Positions 24,374 to 32,635 of a stretch of 64,000 bases of DNA are shown here, piece by piece. This DNA comes from JBQTHD01 sp052390275. Its GTDB lineage: Bacteria > Actinomycetota > Acidimicrobiia > Acidimicrobiales > AC-14. The notes under the pieces are model-generated. The model was not told the origin of the DNA. It worked only from the letters and a program-made list of their open reading frames with translations, and did not search any database. Positions within the stretch are counted from its first letter, which is position 1. Each line of letters starts with the position of its first letter. The DNA lies in contig JBQTHD010000002.1 of NCBI GenBank assembly GCA_052390275.1, positions 86,796-150,795 on the forward strand, read 5' to 3'. Made by a program: the position numbers and the translations under genes.

Positions 24374-27300
24374 ATGGCCCCGCGACACCAGTCGTCCTTT
24401 CCCGGACCGGCGGCCCTCGGCCGGGGGGCGGTGGTCACGCCCCACACCTCGGTGCCTGAAGATTGTGCCGGTTGGCCAAAGGTTGAGATCGACGAGGCCG
24501 GCCTGGTGCATCCGGCCGGTCCGACCGCCGAGTTGGGGGCTCTGTGGCTGGCTCGCCGACCGGTGTTGGTGGTGCTGGCGGTCGACGCCGCACGCCTCCG
24601 GGACCCCGAGACCCACGCCGGCCCGCTCTGGGCGCTGGATCCCGGGTTCGAGTTCAGCCGGGAGCGTCTCCAGTACCTGGTCTGGTCCAACAACTACGAC
24701 TGTCGCGGCCCGGAACCCATCTGGTGGCACGCCCGGCGGGCCGAGCGCCTGGGGGCGTCGGCCGGCGGCCCAGCGGATGTGGTCCTGGCCGACGGGACCC
24801 CGGCATGGTGTGACGGGGGCCCTCGTCAGCCCCTGGACCCCGATGGGTTGCGGCTTCCCGGAACAGGTCTCGGACCCATCGCCGTGGTTCATCGCCACTC
24901 CATCGAGTTGGCCTCCCTCCGGCCGGACCGACCACTTCCCCTCGATGGAGGTACGGAGCCAGGAGAACCTGCGGCCGGGGAGGATGACCCAGGTCCTGGC
25001 CAGAACCGGGCCGCGTTCGCCGGAGGTGTCCTCGCCCCGGATCAGTTGGCCGCCGTCAGCCACAGCCATGGATCGGCCCGGGTCATCGCCCCGGCCGGGT
25101 CCGGCAAAACCCGGGTTCTGACCGAGCGCCTCCGCCATCTCCTGGCCGATCGCCAGGTGACGTCGGCCACGGTGGCGGCGGTGGCCTTCAACAAGCGGGC
25201 GGCTGACGAGATGGCCCAGCGCTGCGCTGGCCTGGGGGCCAACATCCGGACGGTTCACTCTCTGGCCCTGGCCATCGTCAATTCCAGTGGACCGTTCGTG
25301 AACGACGGATCGCGGTACCGGCGGGTGATCTCCGAAGTAGAGGTTCGAACCATCCTGGAGCGCCTGACCGAGGTGCGCCGCCAGCGGAACGTCGATCCTT
25401 ACGCCGCCTACCTCGACGGGTTCAGCGCCATCCGAATGGGCCTGCGGAATCCGGCCCAGGTCCAGGAGGACTTCCCCGACGCCGCCGACCTGGCCCGGGT
25501 ATTCGATCAGTACCGCCGGGTCCTGAGCGAGGAGGGCCTGGTGGACTTCGATGAGCAGATCTACCGGGCCATAGAGATCCTGCTGTCGGACCCGGTGGCC
25601 CGTGCCCACAACCAGTTGCGATGCCGGCACCTTCTCGTCGATGAGTTCCAGGACCTGACCCCGGCCACCCTGTTGCTCCTGCGCCTCCTGGCGGCACCCA
25701 CCTATGACGTGTTCGGGGTGGGTGACGACGACCAGGTGATCTACAGCTACGCCGGGGCGGACCCCAAGTTCCTAATCGACTACGGGCGCTACTTCCCAGG
25801 GGCGCGCAACTACGCTCTTACCGTCAACTATCGTTGCCCGCCGCCGGTGGTCAGAGCTGCGGGCCTGCTTCTGTCCAACAACCGCCGGCGGGTGGTGAAG
25901 CAGATCTCGTTGCCCCCGGGGTCGAGTCATGCCAACGGCCCCGGGCCTGATGCGAACGGGTCAGATAGGAGCGGGCCAGATACGAACGGGCCTGATGCGA
26001 ACGGGTCAGATAGGAGCGGGCCAGATACGAACGGGCCAGATGCGAACGGGCCAGATGCGAACGGGTCTGATGCCGCGACCGGTCTGTGTATCGAGAAGGT
26101 CCCAGCCCAGGCCCAGGCCGCGGCGGTGGCCAGGCATCTGGCCCACTGGCGTTCGGCTGGTCTGGACTGGTCGGAGATGGCGGTTCTGGCCCGGGTAAAC
26201 GCCGGGCTGATGGCCACGCAGGTGACCCTGGTCAGCCAGGAGATCCCGTGCTGGGCCCCGCTCGGGCCGGGAGTATTGGGTCGGACCGGTATCCGCTGCG
26301 CCCTGGCCTATCTTCGGCTGGCCGCGAATCCGGCCCGGATGTCGCGCTCGGACCTGGCCGAGACCATCCGGCGGCCCAGTCGCAGGCTGTCCCGGGCCGC
26401 AACCGATGCCCTCACCCGCCGGGCGCATTCCTCCCTGGCCGAGGTGTCCCGCCTGGCCGGGCGGTTATCGGGGACCGACTCGAGTCGATTGTCCGGCTTC
26501 GTCGAGGACCTCGAAGCGGTGGCCGAAGCGCTGGCCGCCGGGGGGACGCCGGGGGGATTGCGGGCCATTCGGGTGCAGGTGGGGCTGGGCCGGCTCATGG
26601 ACACTCTCGATGGTTCCCGGGCCGGGTCGGAGCGGTCATCGCATGCCGACGATCTCCTGGCCCTCGAACAGGTGGCCGGCCTTCACCCCGAAGCTTCCAC
26701 CTTCGAGGTCTGGCTCAACGAGCACCTGGCCGCCTCCGGCGATGAGAGCGGTGTGGCTTTGTCGAGCGTTCACCGGGTCAAGGGTCGGGAGTGGCCGCTG
26801 GTCATAGTGGCCGGGGTCGGGGCGGAGAGTTTTCCTCACCGACTGTCGGCGCCGGGTGGCTTCAACCGCCCCCTCGGCGGCGCGGCGGCCGACCTTTCCG
26901 CCGACCCCTCCAGGGAGTTGGAGGAGGAACGGCGGATCTTTCATGTCGCCCTGACCCGGGCCAGCCGCCACGCGGTGATCCTGGCCGACGCCAGTGCGCC
27001 TTCGCCCTATTGCGCGGAGATGGAAGGCCGTATTCCGCCTCCATCGGGTGCTTCATCCCGAGCGTCGGGCCGATCGACCGGGGCGACTCCGATGGCGTCG
27101 GGTGCGCCGGGTGGCGTCACCGCAGTGGGGCCGATGGCCTCGCGGGCACCGGTTCAGGCGGGCCCGCGGGCGGGGGCAGAGGCCGTCAGGGCTCTGAAGG
27201 TTTGGAGGCTGTCCACCGCCAGCCGGGAGGGGGTGCCGGCTTACGTGGTTCTCTCCGATGCCCAGATCGAAGGGATCGTACAGGAGGCTCCCAGGTCCCT

Positions 27301-27391
27301 GGTGTCTTTGGCTCGGTGCCGGGGCATCGGGCCGGTGAAGCTGGACCGCTACGGAGATGAAATCCTGTCGGTCCTGGAGGCGGCGATGTAG
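24374..27391 (+). CDS. UvrD/Rep-type DNA helicase with unknown N-terminal domain and C-terminal HRDC domain
   Basis: About 1005 residues. Superfamily 1 motifs are in order: Q-motif LAPDQLAAVSH, Walker A IAPAGSGKTR, VDEFQDL (II), VGDDDQVIYSYAGA (III), LTVNYRCPPPVV (IV), SSVHRVKGREWPLVIV (V) and LFHVALTRA-like IFHVALTRA (VI). The last 70 residues (VPAYVVLSDAQIEGI, then GIGPVKLDRYGDEIL) are an HRDC domain. The first about 200 residues do not match a helicase domain I know. A linker in the middle holds eight 15-base repeats. Several starts are possible between 24290 and 24431; none has a good ribosome site. Confidence 0.88.
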   Translation: MAPRHQSSFPGPAALGRGAVVTPHTSVPEDCAGWPKVEIDEAGLVHPAGPTAELGALWLARRPVLVVLAVDAARLRDPETHAGPLWALDPGFEFSRERLQYLVWSNNYDCRGPEPIWWHARRAERLGASAGGPADVVLADGTPAWCDGGPRQPLDPDGLRLPGTGLGPIAVVHRHSIELASLRPDRPLPLDGGTEPGEPAAGEDDPGPGQNRAAFAGGVLAPDQLAAVSHSHGSARVIAPAGSGKTRVLTERLRHLLADRQVTSATVAAVAFNKRAADEMAQRCAGLGANIRTVHSLALAIVNSSGPFVNDGSRYRRVISEVEVRTILERLTEVRRQRNVDPYAAYLDGFSAIRMGLRNPAQVQEDFPDAADLARVFDQYRRVLSEEGLVDFDEQIYRAIEILLSDPVARAHNQLRCRHLLVDEFQDLTPATLLLLRLLAAPTYDVFGVGDDDQVIYSYAGADPKFLIDYGRYFPGARNYALTVNYRCPPPVVRAAGLLLSNNRRRVVKQISLPPGSSHANGPGPDANGSDRSGPDTNGPDANGSDRSGPDTNGPDANGPDANGSDAATGLCIEKVPAQAQAAAVARHLAHWRSAGLDWSEMAVLARVNAGLMATQVTLVSQEIPCWAPLGPGVLGRTGIRCALAYLRLAANPARMSRSDLAETIRRPSRRLSRAATDALTRRAHSSLAEVSRLAGRLSGTDSSRLSGFVEDLEAVAEALAAGGTPGGLRAIRVQVGLGRLMDTLDGSRAGSERSSHADDLLALEQVAGLHPEASTFEVWLNEHLAASGDESGVALSSVHRVKGREWPLVIVAGVGAESFPHRLSAPGGFNRPLGGAAADLSADPSRELEEERRIFHVALTRASRHAVILADASAPSPYCAEMEGRIPPPSGASSRASGRSTGATPMASGAPGGVTAVGPMASRAPVQAGPRAGAEAVRALKVWRLSTASREGVPAYVVLSDAQIEGIVQEAPRSLVSLARCRGIGPVKLDRYGDEILSVLEAAM
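25946..26065. repeat. Eight tandem 15-base units inside the helicase gene
   Basis: The unit CCAGATGCGAACGGG and close variants are repeated eight times, giving the repeated pentapeptide Asn/Ser-Gly-Pro/Ser-Asp-x. The array falls in a linker between motif IV and the next helicase subdomain, so the catalytic core is untouched. Confidence 0.92.
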
Positions 27392-27469
27392 AGGCCCGGG
27401 CCGGGTCGGAGTCGCTGGGGGAGGTGCTGGGCCGGGGCGGTGGCTGCCGCCGGCGAGGTCCAGTGGGGC

Positions 27470-27640
27470 TTAGCGTTCCTCTTTGAACTCGACGTGGCGG
27501 CGAAGGACGGGGTCGTACTTGCGCAGCACCAGGCGTTCCCGGTTGTTCACCTTGTTCTTGCGGGTCACGTAGGTGTATCCAGTGCCCTCGGTGCTGCGGA
27601 GCTTGATGATCGGGCGCTTTTCCTTGCCGGCGGAAGCCAT
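27470..27640 (-). CDS. rpmG: Ribosomal protein L33, Cys-free form
   Basis: A 56-residue protein with the family segments PIIKLRSTEGTGYTYVTRKN and KYDPVLRRHVEFKEER. The two zinc-binding Cys pairs of the C+ form are absent, so this is the zinc-independent type. Its ATG overlaps the rpmB stop (TGATG), so the two are translated together. Its N-terminal MASAGKEKR is basic. Confidence 0.95.
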   Translation of the reverse strand: MASAGKEKRPIIKLRSTEGTGYTYVTRKNKVNNRERLVLRKYDPVLRRHVEFKEER

Positions 27641-27876
27641 CAGATCTTGACTCCCTGGCGGCGCATCTGAGCGATGACCGACTCGATGCCCCGCTTGTCC
27701 ACCGTCTTGATGGCCCGGGTGGAGAGCTTCAGCCGGACGAAACGGCCCTCCGAGGGGATCCAGAAGCGCTTCGTCTGAATGTTGGGATCGAAGCGACGGT
27801 TGGTGCGCCGATGCGAATGTGAGATCGATTTCCCGAATCCGGGTTTGGTGCCAAAGAGCTGGCAGGTCCGCGACAT
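27640..27876 (-). CDS. rpmB: Ribosomal protein L28, zinc-free form
   Basis: A 78-residue protein with CQLFGTKPGFGKSISHSHRR, RRFDPNIQ and VIAQMRRQG. Only one Cys is present, so it cannot make the zinc ribbon of the C+ type. ATG 27876 matches the family start MSR; an in-frame start three codons earlier is less likely. The rpmB-rpmG pair without rpsN/rpsR resembles the alternative, low-zinc ribosomal operons of actinobacteria. No clear Zur box was seen upstream, so it could instead be the only copy. Confidence 0.95.
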   Translation of the reverse strand: MSRTCQLFGTKPGFGKSISHSHRRTNRRFDPNIQTKRFWIPSEGRFVRLKLSTRAIKTVDKRGIESVIAQMRRQGVKI

Positions 27877-27966
27877 GCCGGCCACGTTATCCGCCGGGGC
27901 ACCGCGCCCGGGAATCGGCTCCCCGGAAGAAGGTGGAGCAGGCGGGGGCAGTGGGGGCGATCGTTC

Positions 27967-28002
27967 AGCCAGGCGCCCGGATCATGAACCGGGCGCCTGG
28001 CT
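27967..28002 (-). terminator. Perfect 14-pair hairpin at the end of the cupredoxin operon
   Basis: AGCCAGGCGCCCGG (27967-27980) pairs perfectly with CCGGGCGCCTGGCT (27989-28002) around an eight-base loop. The stop codon of the cupredoxin gene (27982-27984) lies in the loop, so half of the stem is coding sequence. No T-run follows on the minus strand, as is common for hairpin terminators of actinobacteria. It also separates the operon from rpmB. Confidence 0.7.
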
Positions 28003-28707
28003 ATGTGGATCCCGGCCGGCCACCACCCCAACGGTGGCGGCCACGCTAATCACCGCGCACAGGGCGAAGACGATCAACAGTGGATCCAGCGTCGTATCGG
28101 AGAATGTCGCCACCGCCGGGGTCGGGGCGGTGACAGCCTCGACCGGGGAGCCGGGGACGATCGACCCGCCACCGACGGGCCCGACCCCGCCACCGAACTG
28201 GCCGGTGCCGATACCGCCGAACTCGACGACCCCGGGAACCACGAGGCCACCGACGGCCAGCCCTTCACCAGCCACTTCCGGGGCGGCGATGGAGTGCGAG
28301 GGCGCCGGCGCCGGGACCACGGCCACCACCGGGGTTACCGTCACCGTCGCCTTCATCTCCGGATGGATCTCGCAGAAGTAGGCAAAGGTGCCGGGGCTGG
28401 CGAAGGTGTGGGTGAATGTCTCCCCCTGGCGGAACAACGGGGACCCCAGTTCGCCTCCGGTGGTGGAGGTCACGCTGTGGCGAGCCTCGTCCCGGTTAGT
28501 CCAGGTCACCGTGCTCCCCGCGCTGACGCTGAGCGTTCCGTCGCCGTAGGTGAAATCGACGATGTCCATGGAATGAGTCTCGGCCGCCCCGGCAACCCCG
28601 GCGGCCATCGCCGCCAGCCCCAGCGCCAGCCCGAGGCCGCCGGCCAGGACTCGACCAATGGATCGGCCCCGTCGGCTCTGGGTCTCGAATCGCTCAGGCG
28701 ACGTCAT
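27982..28707 (-). CDS. Secreted, membrane-anchored cupredoxin (plastocyanin-like)
   Basis: About 241 residues: a signal peptide with hydrophobic core (VLAGGLGLALGLAAMAAGVAGA), then a cupredoxin domain. The copper ligands are His in EARHSVTS and the Cys-x-x-x-His-x-x-x-Met of YFCEIHPEMKA. A Gly/Val/Pro-rich linker leads to a C-terminal helix (LLIVFALCAVISVAATVGVV) that anchors it to the membrane. It could carry electrons or bind copper outside the cell. The ATG overlaps the copD stop as ATGA. The C-terminal codons form half of the terminator stem. Confidence 0.87.
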   Translation of the reverse strand: MTSPERFETQSRRGRSIGRVLAGGLGLALGLAAMAAGVAGAAETHSMDIVDFTYGDGTLSVSAGSTVTWTNRDEARHSVTSTTGGELGSPLFRQGETFTHTFASPGTFAYFCEIHPEMKATVTVTPVVAVVPAPAPSHSIAAPEVAGEGLAVGGLVVPGVVEFGGIGTGQFGGGVGPVGGGSIVPGSPVEAVTAPTPAVATFSDTTLDPLLIVFALCAVISVAATVGVVAGRDPHSQAPGS

Positions 28708-29813
28708 GTCGGGGGCGACACATTCACGAGTACCGCAGCCACCGAGATAACCGCGGCGGCGAGAACCACCTCGGAACCCACCGAGACGGCCAGCGGGTTC
28801 AAGCGGGGCATGCCCGACCCGGCCGGGGCCAGGGTCATCCGTCGGTCGACCAGCCGTCGGCTGCGTTGGGCCACGGCCAACAGCGCCGCGACCACGGCCA
28901 GTTTCAACAGCAGGGTCTGGCCGTAGTCGCTGTTGAACAGCGAACCCCACGACCGGACTAGCAGCCACGACATGACCGTTCCGGTCCCGATCACCACCGC
29001 CACCGAGGTGAACGCCACGCCAGAGAAGCGGGCCACCACCCTTTGGCGGTCCTCGGCTCCGGAACCCGAGGCTTCCGAACCCAGGACCGTGGCCACCAGC
29101 ATGACCAGGCCTCCGATCCAGATGGAGAGTGCACTCAGGTGGACCAGGTCCACCACCGAGCCGAGCCAGGCCGGCTCCGCGAAGGTGGGATGGCTGATGA
29201 ATCCCGGCGTCCGTAGGAGGCCGATGCCGACGCCGGCGGCCGCGGTCCGCCACCACAAGGTGCCGGAGGCGGCCTGACCATGAAGGGAGAGGGCGGCCAG
29301 GACCGGCAGGGTGGGAAGCAGGAGGATGGCTCGTGCCGCCCAGGCCCGCCCGAAGCGGGAGTCCAGGGTGTCGGCGAGCAATTGCCTGTCCCACAGGTCA
29401 TGGCCGAGGCCAAAGCCGGCTCGATCCAGCCCGGCCAGGGCGATCCCGGCCACCGACCCGAGCGCCAAAGTGGCCCAGGCCACCCACAGAATGCGGGTGG
29501 CCCGGCGGTTGTCGGAGCCGGCCGGCCAGATGGCGGTGACAAAAACCAGGCCACCGACCAGGACGGCGGTGGACAGGTACACCAGGCCCCGAGCGGTGGC
29601 GAAAGCGGGTGAGACCAGCCCGGTGCCGATGGAGGCGGCCGCCGCCGCCCCGGCCCCCTCTCCGGCGTGAGCCCAGGCCGCCCCCGCCGGAGAGGCCATC
29701 GTGAACACCATGCCGAGAAGCCCGGCCCGACGGTTCAGCCCGGCCGGCCGGGTCAGCCCGTCCCCCCGGTTCAGCCCGGGCCCCCGGTTCAGCACGGCCG
29801 GCCGTGTCAGCAC
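28704..29813 (-). CDS. copD: CopD-domain copper membrane protein
   Basis: A 369-residue membrane protein with eight or so helices. It matches the CopD domain in the segments VYLSTAVLVGGLVFVTAIWP, ALSLHGQAAS, LVDLVHLSALSIWIGGLVML and ARFSGVAFTSVAVVIGTG. CopD proteins pass copper across the membrane or handle it with cupredoxins, which agrees with the flanking genes. The first about 30 residues are five repeats of a six-residue unit (18 bases each, ending with Gly-Leu). The GTG overlaps the upstream cupredoxin stop by seven bases, and its stop overlaps the next cupredoxin start (ATGA). Confidence 0.87.
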   Translation of the reverse strand: MLTRPAVLNRGPGLNRGDGLTRPAGLNRRAGLLGMVFTMASPAGAAWAHAGEGAGAAAAASIGTGLVSPAFATARGLVYLSTAVLVGGLVFVTAIWPAGSDNRRATRILWVAWATLALGSVAGIALAGLDRAGFGLGHDLWDRQLLADTLDSRFGRAWAARAILLLPTLPVLAALSLHGQAASGTLWWRTAAAGVGIGLLRTPGFISHPTFAEPAWLGSVVDLVHLSALSIWIGGLVMLVATVLGSEASGSGAEDRQRVVARFSGVAFTSVAVVIGTGTVMSWLLVRSWGSLFNSDYGQTLLLKLAVVAALLAVAQRSRRLVDRRMTLAPAGSGMPRLNPLAVSVGSEVVLAAAVISVAAVLVNVSPPT

Positions 29814-30634
29814 GGCCCGAACAGCATGTTGTTGACCAGGACGGTATGGGTGAGGGTGTACTGGTCCAGGTCCAACAGGTCAGCTATCTGTTGGCTGGGC
29901 GACTCCTCGAAGTGGGCGGCCTGCAGATGCTTGACCAGTGGCCCGATTGGCTCGAAGGTCGGGGAACATGGCGCGGTCGGGCTGGCCGGGGCGGCCGCCG
30001 CCGGGGACGCCGGTCCGCTGGGGGCGGGGGGTGTCACCGAGGGGGCCGGGACGGGGACGACGGCGGGAGCCTTGGCCGCCGACGAGTGCCCGCCCATCGG
30101 GGTCGGGGCCGCAGGGACCGGCATGACCACCACGGGACCGGCGGGTGCCGGGACCGGGGCGATGGCGGCCGGGGCAGCGGCAACTGGGGCGGCCGCCGCC
30201 GTGGCCGAGACGGTCACGGTGCCCTTCATGTCCGGATGGATCTCACAGAAGTAGTTGAAGGTGCCCACCGTGGCGAAGGTGTGGGAGAAGGACTCGCCCG
30301 CCTTGATGTCGGGCGAGGCCAACTCACTGCCTCCCCGGGAGGTGACGGTGTGGCGAACGTTGTCGGAGTTGGTCCAGGTCACGGTGTCACCCGGAGCCAC
30401 GGTCAGGGCGGGAACGGCGAACTTGATGTCGAACATGTCGATGGTCTTGGTGGTGGCCGCCGTCGAGCGGGACTCCGACAGCATCAAGGTAAGGACGATC
30501 AGGCCGGCCAAAGCTCCGATTACAGCGGCCACCACCATCCCGGCGATCACCAATGGTGACCGCCGGGAAGTCTGAATCGCTTCTGTCGCCACTGATGGAC
30601 CAGCTGATTCGAGTTCCATATCGGTGGTGACCAT
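29807..30634 (-). CDS. Membrane-anchored cupredoxin with an extra C-terminal domain shared with its neighbour
   Basis: A 275-residue protein: an N-terminal helix (about residues 28-50), a cupredoxin domain with ligands in NVRHTVTS and YFCEIHPDMKG, an Ala/Pro-rich linker, and a final domain of about 50 residues. This domain starts after a Cys with FEPIGPLVKHLQAAHFEESP and ends on the C-terminal Cys. It is almost the same as the end of the next protein upstream. Two Cys flank it and could form a disulfide outside the cell. Its start overlaps the neighbour's stop (TGATG). I do not recognise the domain. Confidence 0.85.
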   Translation of the reverse strand: MVTTDMELESAGPSVATEAIQTSRRSPLVIAGMVVAAVIGALAGLIVLTLMLSESRSTAATTKTIDMFDIKFAVPALTVAPGDTVTWTNSDNVRHTVTSRGGSELASPDIKAGESFSHTFATVGTFNYFCEIHPDMKGTVTVSATAAAAPVAAAPAAIAPVPAPAGPVVVMPVPAAPTPMGGHSSAAKAPAVVPVPAPSVTPPAPSGPASPAAAAPASPTAPCSPTFEPIGPLVKHLQAAHFEESPSQQIADLLDLDQYTLTHTVLVNNMLFGPC

Positions 30635-31239
30635 CAGCAGCCACCCGTGAGCATGTTGTTGACCAGCACCGTATGAGTGAGGGTGTACTGATCGAGATCC
30701 AACAGATCAGCGATTTGCTGGGCGGGTGATTCCTCGAGATGAGCAGCCTGAAGGTGCTTCATCAAGGGTCCGATCGGCTCGAACGTGGCCACGCAGGCCG
30801 CCGCAGGCGGGGCCGGGGCGGCGGGCGCCACCTCCTGGATGACCACCGGGGCTGGCCCGGCCTTGGACACCGGGGCCGGGTCAGCCACCACCGCGGCGAA
30901 GGGTGGGGCCGCCGGCCCAGGTCCGGGGAATGTGGAGCCGAAAGTGGGCACTTCCGCCGTCATGGGCACTTCGGCGAACACCGGAAACTCCGAGAGCAGT
31001 GGAATTTCGGCCACCGAAGCGCTGGGCGCTACCGAGGGGGCCACGATCGCCGCCGGCGAGGCGGGGGTGACGGTAGATACCCGCTTTTCGGATACGACGA
31101 GCCCCAGGCCGCTACCGATTCCCAGGACCAGGACCACGGCTCCCACCAGGGCCCCGGCGGCCAGGGCCTGGGCCCGGCGACCCCCAGGGGATCCCGAGGC
31201 GCCGGTCGTTAGCAGCGATGTAGTCAAGGTTGAAGTCAT
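30634..31239 (-). CDS. Membrane-anchored protein with the same C-terminal domain but no cupredoxin
   Basis: A 201-residue protein with an N-terminal helix (AALVGAVVLVLGIGSGLGLV region), a long Pro/Ala/Val linker, and the same Cys-flanked domain (FEPIGPLMKHLQAAHLEESP ... to a final Cys). Compared with the cupredoxin next door it lacks the copper-binding part, so the shared domain probably has its own job, such as pairing the two proteins. GGAGGAGG lies 10 bases before the ATG, a strong ribosome site; it is the first gene of the five-frame operon that ends at the 27967 terminator. Confidence 0.72.
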   Translation of the reverse strand: MTSTLTTSLLTTGASGSPGGRRAQALAAGALVGAVVLVLGIGSGLGLVVSEKRVSTVTPASPAAIVAPSVAPSASVAEIPLLSEFPVFAEVPMTAEVPTFGSTFPGPGPAAPPFAAVVADPAPVSKAGPAPVVIQEVAPAAPAPPAAACVATFEPIGPLMKHLQAAHLEESPAQQIADLLDLDQYTLTHTVLVNNMLTGGC

Positions 31240-31481
31240 TTGTCTTTGCCTCCTCCATCGTTAGTTGGTGCTACGAGGGAAGTAAAGCAGGGCCGCATTG
31301 CACCATGATTTCATCCCGAGCACCGCTGGTTACGGATAGAACACAGACAGATCCTGGGGGTGTGATCCGCCATTGTTGATCAAAGACAGGTTCGGGTAAT
31401 GAAGCAATCAGCCAAGTGGCAGGCTGCGATCACCACCCCGACACGCGTCCGAAACAGGCGCCTGTAACGGTGGGAATCACA

Positions 31482-32594
31482 ATGCGACCGCTGGAGGGAT
31501 TCACCGTTGGCATCACTGCCGACCGCCGCCGCGACGAGCAGCAGGAACTGCTCGTTCGCCTGGGGGCGCGGGTTCTTTGCGGTCCTTCCATCCATACCCT
31601 GGCCCTCACCGCCGACGACGAGTTGAGGGCCAGGACCGCTGCGGTGATCAGCCATCGGCCAGACGTGGTTGTGGTGACCACTGCCATTGGGTTACGAAGC
31701 TGGCTGAGCGCGGCCGCTTCCTGGGGCTGTGACGACGACTTGATCGAAGCGTTGGGAACGGCTCGGATCCTGGCCCGGGGACCCAAGGCCGCGGCTGCCG
31801 CCCGCCAGGTGGGATTGACCGTGGACTGGCAGGAACCCACCGAACGGACCGACGCCCTGCTCGATCGCCTGTGTCCGACGCTGACCCCGCCCATGACGGT
31901 GACGGTGGTGGCCGATGGCAGCGACAGCCCCGGAGCCCGCCACCGCCTGGCCGATACCGGATGCCGGTCGGTGGAGATCAGGGCCTACCGCTGGATGGCC
32001 CCGTCCGATCCCCGACCGGCTCTGCGCCTGGTCCGGGCCGCCGCCGCCGGCCGCCTGGACGTCATCACCTTTACCAGTGCCCCGGCGGTAACCAACCTGT
32101 TCGCGCTGGCCCGTTCGGACGGACTCGAAGAGCAGTTGATCGCCGGCTGCAACCGGCCGTCGGGGACGATGGTCATCTGTGTGGGGCCAGTCACCGCCGA
32201 GGCCGCCCAGGCCTGCGGGGTTACCGATCCCCGGTACCCCGAACGGGGGCGCCTGGGGCTGATGGCTCGGGTGACGGTCATGGCCCTGGCCGAGAACCGG
32301 CGCAGCCTGGTGGCCGGCGAGAGCGAGGTGACGGTCCAGGGAGCAGCGGTGGGAATCGGTGATTCGGTGGTTCACCTGAGCGATCGGGAGAGAGCCCTAC
32401 TGGAGGAGTTGCTGGCCAGCCCGGGGACGCTGGTGTCCCGCCAGCGCCTGCTCCGGGCGGTGTGGGGCGACGCCGGCAACGATCACATCCTCGACGTCAC
32501 GGTCGCCCGCCTGCGCCGCCGGTTGGGCCCGGCCGGATCGGCGGTTCATCGGGTGTCGCGGCGGGGCCTGTGGATCGACGCCTGCGCGTCCTGA
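31482..32594 (+). CDS. HemD-like domain fused to a winged-helix regulator (NnaR-type)
   Basis: About 370 residues. The N-terminal 260 are a uroporphyrinogen-III-synthase fold (FTVGITADRRRDEQQELLVR, LDVITFTSAPAVTNLFALA). The last about 90 residues are an OmpR-type winged helix (LSDRERALLEELLASPGTLV, RQRLLRAVWGD, DVTVARLRRRLGP). Proteins of this architecture, NnaR in Streptomyces and homologues in Mycobacterium, activate nitrate/nitrite assimilation genes. A nitrate-type ABC transporter lies next to it, convergent, which supports that role. ATG 31482, with GTGGGA upstream, is preferred to 31416. Whether the HemD fold is active is unknown. Confidence 0.86.
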   Translation: MRPLEGFTVGITADRRRDEQQELLVRLGARVLCGPSIHTLALTADDELRARTAAVISHRPDVVVVTTAIGLRSWLSAAASWGCDDDLIEALGTARILARGPKAAAAARQVGLTVDWQEPTERTDALLDRLCPTLTPPMTVTVVADGSDSPGARHRLADTGCRSVEIRAYRWMAPSDPRPALRLVRAAAAGRLDVITFTSAPAVTNLFALARSDGLEEQLIAGCNRPSGTMVICVGPVTAEAAQACGVTDPRYPERGRLGLMARVTVMALAENRRSLVAGESEVTVQGAAVGIGDSVVHLSDRERALLEELLASPGTLVSRQRLLRAVWGDAGNDHILDVTVARLRRRLGPAGSAVHRVSRRGLWIDACAS

Positions 32595-32635
32595 CTTCGG
32601 CGAGGCTGGGCAGCAACCCACCAGTGAGGAGGGCC

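Noticed and set aside
25946..26065. A short regular repeat array that might be CRISPR
   Set aside because: Units are 15 bases with no spacers and they keep the reading frame of the helicase.
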